Source of the DNA: Riptortus pedestris
Lineage: Eukaryota; Arthropoda; Insecta; Hemiptera; Alydidae
DNA length: 64,000 bases
NCBI GenBank assembly: GCA_019009955.1
Contig: CM032228.1
Span: forward strand, 133,883,501-133,947,500
Direction of reading: 5' to 3'
Below, one piece after another: positions 9,719 through 23,797 of the stretch (position 1 is the stretch's first letter; every line of letters starts with the position of its first letter). Under the pieces are notes generated by a model that was not told where the DNA came from, made no database searches, and saw nothing but the letters and a program-made list of their open reading frames with translations. A program made the translations under genes and the position numbers.

Positions 9719-12700
9719 GTAAGTAGTTTATTCATGTTTCCTATAGACTGTTAATGTATGATAAATGATGTGTAATTGTTAGGTTATTGAATACCGTAAC
9801 TAATTAAAAGCATAACAAAGAAAACAAGTCATTTGTCTTAAGATTTAGGTGGATGATTCAATTCTTTAAACAGGGGTAAATTTTATGGTACTAAGTTTTT
9901 TGGAAGCATGGCTTACTTGGTGAGTATTGTGTTGATTTTTTTCTTCCCAAACATCGTGGATAACTTAAGTTGTCAATATCGTATTATATGGGTATTCATT
10001 TAGACTTTTATTTCAGTCAAGACATCCATTATTATGAGTTCTTTAACTTTGCTGCTCGCTCCTTTTTTTATTAAATTATAATTGTCTTATTATTCTTTAT
10101 CTGTTATTTGACACATAAGGAGGAATTACCTAACTAAGTACTTTTCTAAGATAACACTTATTTATAGTCCTTGGCAATGTTTTACTATTTTTTTTTTAAA
10201 TTTTGTATATGCTTTGATCAAGATTTGTACAAGCAGAATTGGTTTTATATTGAGGTAGTATTTATATTGGAATATATTAAACTAGTAAGCTCTAACATTA
10301 AACATACTATTATATCAACTTGTCAACTTATATACACATAATATACCTGGTTATATTATTAAAAAGGCTTAGTTGTTTCATGCTTATTCATTTTTTAAAA
10401 AGGAATTTTGAAGCATAATCGTCTAATATTAGTAGCCACATTTTAGACTACTGAATCAGCCATCTCCCATTGTGTTTTCTTTTTTAAAGGTATGATTCTT
10501 GGCAATCATTTCCTTTCATTCCATCTTATGATTTGCATGTTCCATTATTATATTGCCATAAAGTAAACAACTTGCCTCTAAAGTGTCATAACTGTTTTTA
10601 ATGTTCTTGGAAGTTAGGACATATGTTAATATGAACTATACTATTAAGTAATTATGCATTCTTCTTCTGCTTCTTTTATTCCCTTGGTTTGTAGGTGTCT
10701 TTATCTTTCCTCTGATCTCAAGGAGTTATGTGGATACTGTGCAGTAGTTCCATAAGTGAAAATATCTGAAGTAACCCTAGGATAGTTATGTAAATAGTTA
10801 ATATTTATGTAATTGATATCCTCTTGTTAGCATATCTCATAATGTATTTTTTAAATCTATCAAGTTAGTCCTTTATATTTCAATTGCAATAAATTAATTT
10901 TCCTGAATGTGTCTTTGCTTCTTTCCATTTTTTCTCCTCTTGGTGAAGTCAAGAGTTTGCAATGAGAAAAAAATATTTTAATTGTAAATGGTAAATTTGT
11001 ACCCAATTCTAATCTGATAAATTTGTAGTAATTATGAACTATATTTATTAAAGTTCTAATTGATATTGAGATGAAGAAAAAAACCTAATATTTAAATTGT
11101 GTTAGGTAATAGATATTTATTTTTAGTCAATTTCCCAAAATCAGATTTCTGGAATATTTGTTTAAAGGCATATCATTTATGTACTGTGGACCTGGTACTT
11201 ACTAGCTTTGATGGGGGGGACCATATCTCTTTGTATCAATAACAAAACTAATGTCACATTAATGCCAATATGTTTTCTTCCCAAGAAAGAAGAAAAAGAA
11301 AAGTTTTTTTCTTAATGAATATCATAAATGGTAAATATTCTTGAACAAGTTCTCCTTTTTAAACATATTTATCAGGATTTTTTATTATTATTTGCTGAAT
11401 TCAATATTAGTGTATTATAGGGCAAACAAAATATGAAAAATCCATTACCTAGGTGCTGCATGAACTACACAGATTTCCCATGTGCTAGAATTACTTATGA
11501 TGGTGTGTCAAATTCTAATCCCGATTTCTTCCATGTAAAGAGGACTTGAAATTTAAGCTGCATTTGAGACGTTTTGTGATATTAGTTAACTCATGTAAAA
11601 ATCATGAGTATGAATGGGTGTTAACCAATGACTGAAAACAAAACTAAAATACGTATTACTACGATAATATTCATGTTAAAGAAAAATATTTAAAGCAGCA
11701 TTTCCATTATATTACTTTCTTAATAATTTTCTTTATATAACATTGTTAGATTTGATTCATTATAATGGAGATATGTATGATTTTGTGTTTTACCGCTTCT
11801 ATAGACCTCCAGTAATTGATGTAACATTCAATTTTACGTGATATGGTTAAGTATAGAATGTGATATCAATAAAATAAAAATTGATGCTGTACACCTAAGA
11901 ATGTTCATTTATGACATCGAATTGTGAATTTATCCATTTATCTTACATTGTACAGTTCTGATGAAAACAATGTCTCGTATTTAACCTTGGTATAAGCTGC
12001 TAGTTGTTATATTGTCATATTCTTGAGCGATGAATTAGAGTGGGGATTTATATAAGGCTGAAATCTGAAAAAAATGCAAATGACTTAATTTTAATTTTGC
12101 TTGTAACATTTAAATCAGCTTCAAGTTTGTTACAGATCAAACAAATGCTACTTTAAGTAGAAATTTAATAGACAAATATATCTATATGAATTTGAATGGG
12201 CCTCATCTCCATCATTTCTTAGGCAGGATTTGTAGACATTTTTTGGAATTTCTTAATCCATGTAGCATGTAGCTGTTAATGTTCAAGGGAATATGTATTT
12301 TTATTCTTTACAAGTGAAATATCGGAATCAAACGTTTGAAGACATCTTTACAAAATTTGTTGCTTCAAATGTGTTTCTATGACATTGTTGGATTGGCTTT
12401 AGCAGATTGCCCTTAAGTGAAATTTGCTATTATAGTTGTAGTTATAATGAGATTTTCAAATGATGAAGAGCTGACTGATTGGTCATATTAAATCAAATGA
12501 ATCCTTCTACACTGATTTCTGATGGCAGATATTATTGTTTTACTAGGCATGCTGTTTTTTTTGTATTTGTAGGGGTTTGCATTAGCTTATATTTTTCAAC
12601 ATATTAGTACGCAATTGATAAAAGAAAACCTAGTTTATTCTGGAAGATACATTCTTTATAATCTTTTGTACTCATTCAAGGAAAAGTATATTCCAAATAG

Positions 12701-15700
12701 CAAAAGCCAGCATTAATAGCTGAATTTAAAAATAGCCAATTTTCAGATTTTAAAATCATATAACTTGCAAAAGGAATTATTCTCCATATTTCTTTTAACG
12801 AGATGTGTAGTTACCTTAATGTATGGTATGTAATGTAAATTTCAGGTGATATTTATTTTAAAGTTAAAAAACAAAACAAATTTTTGTAATTTATATTTAA
12901 TTTTTGATTTTTATTTATAAATTACCATAACATTTTGAGAACATTTAACCAGTGTGCTGACAGTTAGCTTTTTTAATAATTAGTTCTCAATTCCTATTTA
13001 ATGTTTATTTTGATTTATGATATATACCTTCTCATTTAATGCAATAATGTTATTTAATATTGCTCTAAAACTATCTGAAATGAGCATCAAAATCAAAATA
13101 ATAAATGGTACAATTAGGTAATTTTCATACATAGACATTCTATCTGCCCTCATTGAACTGTCATCATTATTAACGAGTTGTCAAAAATCATGAGTTTTGA
13201 GTTATGTCTTTATTGCAGCAATGAGAGATTTCTACATGGTAAAAATAGTTCCATCTGACACTATGGATCCATCAGTAGGTAGTTTCACCTGCCTATTGAA
13301 GCTTGGTGGAAACCTGTTGTTTTGGAGCTCATGTGAGTTAAGGTGTTGGTCTTAATAAACTTGATAAACCTTGAGTCATGGGTTTGATTCCTGTGTGGGC
13401 AGATAAAAGTACCTCTGCTATATTATGATTTATAATAACAGTCAAAATATTCGGGCTAATTTTATGTCAAGTTGCTGTAGTCATTTTAACCAATTAGTAG
13501 AACAATTTTTATTTTGTATGGGGTGTTTATTAAGCACTCATTGTTATAATTCAACTATTGTAATTCTGTGTGTTTTTTAATGGAATTTTTATATTTTCCT
13601 TTATCTTCCTATAGCTACATATATTTTCATTATTATGTCTTTAAAACACTTAATTTTAGTTAAAAATAACTTATTTAATTAATTTAGTTAAAACAACAAC
13701 AAAAAATACAAACCCCAATAATTCATAATTTAAATAAATATTAATTTTTGTAAAGCCTTTTTTTTAAAAAAATGTTATTTTATTTTTGTAGGAAACATAC
13801 CCTTCCACACCACCAGTATGGTTTGCTGATTCTGAAGATACAAGTGTGACCAATGCAGTTCAAATTTTAAGTAACACCTCAGGCAGTGATAATCATGTAA
13901 GTTATTTATTCCTTAGATCCCCTCCCCTCCTCTTACTGAGGAGGAACATTGTATTAGGAACAGTCCATTGTCTTTTATCGTTCCCGGCTGATCATGGTTT
14001 TCCACTGGAATGGGCTGCCTAGCTACAGTTTAGGACAATATTCCAGTATCTCATTTGTGTTGAAGATATTCGTTAATTAAATTTTTTGTTACATAAATAT
14101 TTTTATTTATTAGAATTTCATGATAAAAAATAATTTGAAAGCCAAGCCTCAATTATAAAAGAATATAACTATACTGAGTGCAAATATTTCAGTAGCCCAC
14201 CATTACAGACCACATTACACCTCCTAGCTTCCCAGACAGGGGCTGAAAGTGTTAAAAAGGTTTTTGACATAATTTCAACCACAAAAGGATGACGTCCGTA
14301 TGTGCTTATGTATAAACAAATATTTATTTTAAAGTTAGTTGCCTTCAACAAGGACTCTTGATAATTCATTTTGTATTAATGTCTGTTTGTCAGTCATAAT
14401 CTTTATATATTTTAACTAAGTATGCATACATTCTTGATACTTATTAATAGTTTTATCTGCAAAATTGGTCTTTCCTTGCAATTAAAGATGTTCGAATTTT
14501 TTTGTCAATGACACACTTATTTTAATAGGTACACTATTATTATTAAAGCTGTCATTGAGTACTGTTTTTGGAATATGTTTTGGAATTTTCCTCTATGCAG
14601 TACTCATGGCTCGATTTTGAAAAAAATGTGTTTAAATATTCATTGGTCCTATGTTCAAATTTATATATTACACTGGTTTTCAAGAGTTATGACCACTTCA
14701 GTTATTTGAAGAAAAAAAAATACAATAAATAAATCAAATAAAATTATTAGTTATTTTTCATTCCATAAAAAAAATTCTCTTTTCATAATGGGTTTACCTC
14801 CTTAATCCCATATCCCTAGATTATGGCAGCTTATTAATTTTTTTACATGTTCTATATTTTCTGGACATTATATGTATTCTAGAATACATTTAAAATCAAT
14901 ATACCCAGTTCATTAACAGTTAAAATCAATTATAAATATTATTTAAAAAAATAAATTACATAAATGACGGACTTATATTAAATTATGATGATTAATTTCC
15001 ATGAAATAAAATAAATAAACATGAAATATTACTGGTTGCATACAATATTCATCTGATAGTGGCTATTAAGTATGTTTAGGTAACTAAATTATTACATTTC
15101 ATGGATGCATAGCATGGTAATGATAACTCACCATGTGAAATTGTATGTGAAAAATATGATTAACTAAATTATGATCCTCAAAATGATTGGTTACTAATCT
15201 ATATGTAGAAAAGTTATTATTCTATCTAATGTGTTGTGGGAAAGAATATAATTGGAATGCCTTCTAGGTACAAAAATAACTTAAAATAAATGAAAGACCT
15301 TCAAAAACAAAGCAAGTACATAGTATTTTGTAAAAAATGATCACTAAAAAGGTACAGTTGCAGTAATGACTTTAATATTAAGCTATTATTATTATTTATT
15401 AACGTCCACTTTTTGCAACTAAGGCTAATTGGGACAGGTTATCTACAGGTTACCACCCTTTTCTAGCGAGGGTGGGACTTAGGATGTTATTTAATGAATT
15501 TCGTCACTAAATAATTTCCTTTGCCCAGGCAAGAATCGAACTCGCCACTCTAGGTTTACCATGTGAGATTAAGGTCAATGCTTTAACTCACATGGCTAAC
15601 TTGAGCCCCTTAATATTAAGTTGTATAACATTTTTTGTTGCATTGGACATTAACAAATATATACATTTTTTTACTTCTCCAAATCATCACTCCTAATCTG

Positions 15701-18096
15701 TTTTTTTGCCCATGATTAACTTTAGTATTACACAAAAATACTTAAATATCCAGTAAGTTAAACAAAGAAGACCGAAAAATAGATAGTTTATATAAAAAAT
15801 TGTTCCTATTTACAAGGTAGGGTGGACATTTGAGGGGAATCTGATAATATATGGAATGGAATATAACATTCTTATAAGAATATATTGTGGGCCATCAATG
15901 ATTTGTATGCTCATGAATGCAGTCTCGTTTATTAAGTTCAGCATTCATACTTAGAAGATATGTTTCATGTATTTTATTCATGGAAATTATTTAAGTTCAA
16001 TAAAGAAAAAATTATTATTGTAATTTTAGTCAGGGTTTCATTTATTAAATTAATATTGAATTAAATGGTTGTTATCATAATTTATTTCTCACACTCATAT
16101 TTTACACAATCTCATATTTAGTGTACATTTTTTATTCTATACCTTTACCTATATAAATAAAACTCTAAGGTTTGCCTGATTTTCTATTTAAATTTGGTGG
16201 AGATCATTTTTTTTCACGTTTCAGCCCATTCTAAGAAAAATGGCATCAAAATTGTTACTTAAATTTGTTTGTATATTTTTGAGTCAACTATCTCAAGGTA
16301 CTTACTACATAAGCTACATGAGAATTAGAATTTTCAATGAGGAAAGGGGGTGTTTTTGTTAATATTCGTTTTATAGATAAAATGCAGAGAACATATTATG
16401 TTTAGAATTACGTTTTCAGTCACATTAAACACATTTAATGTATTATTATGTGTTATTTAATCTAAAACATTATTTAGTTTTATAAATTTCATTGTTTTGA
16501 CTCCGGACTTAATGGGTGCTAACAACAGGTAACGCAGCCTGCTAAGCTAAGTTAACCAAATATTTATATTTAGACAGAAAACCATTATAAATTCAATTCA
16601 TAATTGCCACATTTTACAGGACATTTGTGTTATATGATGAAAATAAAAATAACAGGATGTTTTCTTCATATGTTAAGTCAATCTATATATTTACAAGGAA
16701 ACCCATTTCAATTTCTACCCTTCAACGACGGGTTCCATGACTAGTGCTATTATAATTTTTACTACTTTACTCCTTTATTATTGCTATTTTATTCTTCAAC
16801 TATCAGATAGTGCTTTTGTGGATAATTAGTATGAATGTTTACTAACACATACTCTTTCAGTTGGACTGAGAGCTAATTGTATCCGAGTTTACTTCTGCAT
16901 GTATTATCCTAATAAAGTCTTTACACTAGTTTTTTTTTAATCATCAGAAACTGCTATAAATGATTCTGCTTTGTGATTTTACTAATGCACTGTCTATTCC
17001 TTGAAGAGGAACAAAATTATCCGATGTAAATGCCTTTTAGCAGATTTCCCCAAGGTAAATCAGCTATAGATGCTGTATGCACAATTATGGAAAAATTTCT
17101 TAAATGCCCTTTGAATCCTCCCCAGTGGATGATAAAAATGAGGTCCATTCAAAACTGTATCTACATATATATACAGGGTGGGGCAAAAGGTATGAACCGG
17201 TTTTGTCTGGCTGGCGCTCAGCTTGTGGTGGTGGGGGGAAGGTGGGCTGGGCCTTGCTAAAGGCGTGGGAGGGTCTAGTTTTCAGTAGCAACCATGTCTT
17301 GGACGGGAGAGCATCGTGGATTCGCTGTGAAGACGTTTTTTGAAAATGGCCGTTCTGTTATCGCCACTCGGAGGGCCTTCAGAGTGCACTTCAATATTCC
17401 TGTTGAATTTTCGATATTGGGCTAATGAAAACCCAAGGGAAATTCACCAGAGGCCACTTCACTCCCCTAAAGTGACTGTATGGTGCGCAGTATCCCAGTT
17501 CGGGATTATTGGTCCTTACTTTTTTGAGGAAAATGGGCAAACCATCACTGTCACTGCTGAGCGTTATGTGACAATGTTAGAAGAGTTTTTTAACCTCAGT
17601 TGGAAGAATTAAGTGAAGCGACTAATCTGGGGGACATTTGGTTCCAACAGGATGGGGCAACATCCCACACTGCTAGGATTTCAATGGAGAAATTGAGGCA
17701 AATGTTCCCCCTGCGCCTCGTCTCCGCGAGGGGTGACGTGGAGTGGCCTGTGCGCTCACCAGATTTGAGCATTTGTGACTTTTTCCTTTGGGGATACCTA
17801 AAGGAAAAGGTTTTTAAACATCGTCCACATACCCTGGAAGAACTTAAGGACAGAATCAGGGAGGAAGTTACGGCAATGCCCATCGAAATGTGCAGAAGAG
17901 CTGACGAAAACTTCAGAAATCGCCTTCAAGAGTGTATCACTGTTAACGGCCATCATCTTTCAGATACCATATTTAAAACTTAGTGTAACAAACTACTTTA
18001 TGTACTGATTTATTAATTACAAAGATAATTTTGGTAAGTTGAGTTGTTTTTGTATTACATCCCTTTAAAACCGATTCATACCTTTTGCCCCACCCA

Positions 18097-18158
<62 letters not shown>

Positions 18159-21100
18159 ATCCAAAATGTGCGAAATTTGACTGGTGTATTGGTGAGCTAA
18201 TATACAGAATATAATAAATAATTGTTACCATGAAACTTACATTATAAGTATGTGGTAATTTTTTTTTTTTTTTTTTTTTTTAAATGGTGTTTATGTTATA
18301 TAAATATATCAATTGGTAGAAAGTGGTGAAGGTGAAGCGTACAGGAGTGTGTATGTTGACAAGATAATTAATTTAGTTCAAAACTCAAGAAATGTAAGGC
18401 TCATTTATTTAAATATTTTAGTATTTAATGATCCCAATACTTCAGTTAGTATATTGTACAATATCACAGTTATTTAGTTTTTTTTTTTTTTGTTCCTCGC
18501 CCTATTCTATATCATAAAAAACTTTTCCCTACATTTTTTACATTTATTCTATTTCACAATTTATTTATTTATTATTATTAAATTATTTATTTTTAGGTAA
18601 TAAATCAAGTCGGTATTCTACTGAAGGAATTATGCCGGTTGCACAGTGTTCCAGAGCCAGAAGAACTAGAAAGACTAGCCTTAGGTAAAGTTTTTATCCA
18701 TTCTTTCTGAGGCATTACTTCCTTCTTTAGAAGTATCAGGTTCTAAGTGAGATTAGTTGGCTCATTGTATATTTCATATAAGATTTGCCTCTCAACTGTG
18801 TAATATAAATATTACTTTGACCGTGTAATATAAAAATATTTTGAATATTGATTTCTACTTGTGACAATTCAATCTTATTTTGCTTGTCTTGTTTCAGACT
18901 ATAACTCACATAATGTCTCTTTTTTAAGGTTCACTCTTTTCCACATATATGACTTAAAATTCTCTTATCTATCAAAGAGTCCATTTCTAGACTATACTCT
19001 TAACTTTCTTCTAGCTCATTTCTTTTTTCTGTTCTACTTTCAACGATTTCATACACAACATGTTCCTTCACTAGTGGTCACTGCATTATCTGTCATCTAT
19101 CAGGGTTTATCACTACACTCTGACATGAACTCATTTTGGTACTTGTAATGTTTTTCATTCTCTCCCTCACCAGAGAGAATGAGACATAGAAATAATATAA
19201 AAACTGTGACTCAAATTCAAATCATATTATTGCTTCTAGTGTTAAATTGAATTCCAATATGTCTATCTATGAGATGGACTACTAAACCATCATTCTATAT
19301 ATTATCTATATTATTAAATTTGTATGCATTAGTCCTTAATATATTATTGTGAAGAAGAATGCCACAATTTTTAAATAGGTCAGAGTTTTGTTATCGTTAT
19401 TTTTGTAATGTGTGGCAAAATATATAAATGTCATAATTTTTTCTCTAAATGAATAATGTTTTAAGAAATGTGGCCAGAAACTATATTTTTATATCAATAT
19501 TCGGCCAAGCTGCTCCTTGTTGAAGTACTGATTTATGGCCTGAGACTGCCCTGGTGCTTACTTATTAATATTATATCATTTTAGCAAATTGTTCTTAAGG
19601 GAAATCAGCTATTGAGGTCATACTCATGATGTGATTTTCGAAAAATGTCTTCAAATGTCCATCAATCGTACCTTGTAGATGGCGAAAATAAGGTCCGTTC
19701 AAAATTATATATATACTTGCCTGTTACCACTCTAGTGGTCGCATTTCTCATTAAATTGTTACCAAACTCAATATATAAGTGTATCATACAAAACTAAAGG
19801 TCATGTTTGCTAATGACTGAAATCGAATTAGTGGAAGGGAGGGTTTAGAGCGGAAGAATTTTGAAAATTCGAAATATCCCTGTTATATAAATCGGATCGA
19901 AAAATGGTGCAGAACCAATCTTATTGCAAATAAAATATACTATAAATATTGGTATACACATTTATTCTCTATCTTCAATATTAACAGAGATATTTAAATT
20001 TTTTAGTTTTTAGGCTTCAGTAAACCCCCACTCCGACTCATTTCATATTAACAATAAGCTGTTATATTACCACCACCACCACTTTGTTCCAAACTTAAAT
20101 ACCAAATATTGTTTCCATTGAACGTTTATTGTGTGAGATACATAGTGGGATGACATCATTAATTAAGATTTTGAGGTCGTTAATCGAAAAATTTTCTTTC
20201 TTTTATACCATACTATATTTAACTGTTTAAAGTTCATGTTCATATTAGTTAATGGCTAAAATCGGGGGTGGAATATTAAGGGGTTAAAGGGAGGAATTTT
20301 GAAAATTGAAAATATCACCATTATTATGAGTGGTATTGCAAAATGTTGTATAACCAAGCTATTGATGCTTAACAATTGCTGTTCTATACATTTTTTCGTA
20401 ACTCAAGTATTAAGTTAGGTATTTGTAGTTTCCTGTTTTGAGCCTTCAGTAATCCCCTTCCCACCACCCTTGTAATCATTGGTTTTTTATATAGAAGTAG
20501 AGAGTGAGATCACAAGTCGACTATACCAGCACGTGGGAAATCTGCTTAGTTTACACAGCCCTTGCGTAACAGACTTTTTTTTTTCCTATGTGGAAAAATG
20601 TGGACATTATTTTTAACAAATATTATGTCAAATCTATAGGTGTAGAGAGAATTTATTTTAAATGAACTTAGCTATTTCTGAAAAAAATATGAACTTTACA
20701 AATTGATAATGACCCAATTCCTAGGTATTTGGTCTTTTTCTGTACCTATGGATGCACCTCCTACTCCTCCTCATCACGATGATGATGATGATGAAGAAGA
20801 GGAAGATGATGACGGTGAAGACCTTCATTTGGAAATGGAAGACCCAGAACCTGCTAATAAAAATAAGGTTGTAATATATTTATTTTATAGTTTCAAATCA
20901 CTTAAAATATCTCCCTTTGACTTAAACTAATAAATTCTTTAGGTCTTTATCCATTTTTTGGCAGCAATTTATTTCACCACTGATTTTAATACAAAACACT
21001 CAAAATTTTCATCCTTTATACAGGATATTATATCCTTTGTATATAATATCCTATATAATCCTTTCTATATAGAACATTCCTGCAGCTTGGATCAGGAAAA

Positions 21101-23638
21101 CAACATTATGTTGTTTTTTTTAATGTTATTTTTATTTGTTAGAATCATTTTTGAATTAGCTTGTTATCACTAAACATTTAAGACCCAATATTTTATTTTT
21201 TAAAAATGTTCTAAAAAATAGTTTTTTTATACTTCCTCTCAAGCTCTCTTTTTGTCAGAATGTTATTACTCAGTAAATTCAGTTAGAAAACATTGTCATT
21301 TATGATTTATGTTCTACTAAGAGTTCAGAAAAACATATTCTATTGTTTTACTTCCAAAAGGGCAAAAATGCGCTACAAGCTCGGAAAAAATGATGTGAAG
21401 TTTATTGTGAGGACTGTCCTACTGATCGCCAGTGTCAGCGTTGGTTTGCTCGCTTTTGCTCTGTAAATTTTAATGTGCAAGATGCACCACATACTGTTCG
21501 TCCAACCACTACTGATGATGACAAAATGAAGGCGTTAATCGAAACCAACTGGCATATGACAACTCGAGAGATAGCAGAGAAGCTCTACATATCGAATTCA
21601 ACCGTTTACTTGCACTTAAACAGCTTGGTTACGTAAACAAACTGGATGTTTGGGTTCCTCACGAATTAAAGGATATCCACCTCACCAAACGCATTAACAT
21701 ATGCGACTCTTTGCTGAATTGTAATGAAAAGGACCCATTTTTAAAAAGAATCATAATAATAATGAAAAATGGATTGTTTACGATAACGTAGTCCAAAGAA
21801 GATTATGCTTTCTGTGTGTTGGGATTTCAAGGGTATAGTGTACTTTGAGTTGCTTCCAAGAAACCAAACTATTGATTCGAATGTCTACTGTCGTCAACTA
21901 TCGAAACTGTATGAAGAAATCAAGAAAAAACGCCCTTAACTGGCCAATCGCAAAGGCGTGATGTTCCATCATGATAACGCCAGACCACACACCTCATTGG
22001 CAACTCGTCAAAAATTAACAGAGCTCAATTGGGAACTGATGCCACATCCACCATATAGCCTTGACTTAGCACCATCAGATTACCATTTGCTTCGCTCCGT
22101 TCAAAACCATTTCAATGGTAAAACTTTTGATTCTGATGAGGCGGTTGAAAATGAGTTGGACCAGTTCTTTGCTTCTAAAAACCAAGGCTTCTTCGAACGT
22201 GGAATTTTTCAACTCACCGAAAGATGGCAAAAGGTAATCCAACAAAATGGTCAATATATCATTGATTAATGTAGTTAATATAAATAAATTCATTTTGAAA
22301 AATATGGAAAGAAAAAAAATGATGTTAATTATCGTACAACCCAATAGGCTAATTATGGCGTGATGTCCATGTGTGAAAAATTTCATATTTAATACTGTTG
22401 TATCTTCTAGTTTTGTGCCTCTCTTTAAGCCTGTAATCTACTAAGGGGGGGAGGGGGCGTTGTTAAATGAGGTAAAATATAGAAAATTGTAAATTTATCC
22501 ATCCCTATTAGATACAGAAGATTTCTATAGACTTTTTTTTTTCTTTATTATAAAAAATCTATAAATTGTGTTATATGACATTTTTTGATCTGATGCATTG
22601 CAAGGGAGGGTATTGTTAGTCTCTTTCATATGAAATCATTTTCAATGAAGTACAAGAAGACATTTTTTTTAAAATTAATTATATAGGAATGTGAGGAAGT
22701 CTTGTGGCATTCATATAAATTTTTATTTTATTGTTATAGAGTGATGATATGGGGGTCGAACATCTAGCTGTATTGGAAAGGCTACGCCAATCACAACGTC
22801 AGGATCACCTCAAGGGTTCCGTATCGGGCTCGGTTCAAGCAACAGACAGGCTTATGAAGGAATTAAGAGATATTTACAGATCAGATTCTTTTAAAAAAGG
22901 TAACATTTTTTTTTTAATACTTTGATATTTTACTTACTTGCCAAATTTGGGCAAACGTTGATACTTGCAGAGAATTGACACAATGAATGAAAAAAGTGAC
23001 TTTTTTCCCCTAGCTTTGTCGAGATTTAGATTGTCTTAACACACTTAGTACGATGCAATAACTTCTAAATTTCAGGAAGTATTTCTTTTGTTTATATTAT
23101 TTATTTTTTGTAATGGTTATTACCAAGCATGAGATAAAATTAGGTTGATACTCCCACCATGCCAGAGCCTGCTAATTGGTGAGTTCCCACTCATGGGACC
23201 TAAGATGTGGGTTAGGCAAAGTTGCAGAGCTTAATAAAAACAATTAATAAAAACACAACTAGTTATGTTGCTTAGTTTTTATTAATTATTTACATATGAG
23301 GCTATAAATTGACATGTATATTTCAAGAACTCACTTTGACAAATAAGGATACTCCTTCCCTCATTCACACATTCGCGTGCACCTTGTGTTTTGTAATCCT
23401 TTGTAAGATTTTTTTTTAATTTTTGATTCAGAAATAGTTGTTTCCAGAAGTTTTAGTTTGCTATAGTTTCGAGCCTGACTTTTGTTTTCAGTATGACATA
23501 CCGTGCGGGTTTAGAGGTCTGCATAAATTATAAACACATTCAAAATTAAATCCAATAATTAAAATTTTTTTTTATTTATTTATTAATATTAAAAAAATAG
23601 AAGCGATGGAGCAAAGGTCGAACCCGGCTGCTTCTTGT

Positions 23639-23718
<80 letters not shown>

Positions 23719-23749
23719 CCCCCACTCGCTCTCTTCCCCCCTCTCTCTC

Positions 23750-23797
<48 letters not shown>

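Larger units (their letters stand above)
17174..18097 (+). mobile_element. Internally deleted DD41D mariner-like element
   Basis: Terminal inverted repeats of about 30 bp: GGGTGGGGCAAAAGGTATGA at the left and its complement at the right, each flanked by TA. The length of about 0.92 kb is short for a full mariner of 1.3 kb or more. Both ends are intact, so this looks like a deletion derivative that could be moved by a related transposase. Confidence 0.85.
13897..18596 (+). other. UBE2Q intron 2
   Basis: 4.7 kb. It carries an inverted SINE (15385-15609), a truncated Helentron-like element and an internally deleted mariner (17039-18157). The rest is AT-rich without recognised content. Confidence 0.7.
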
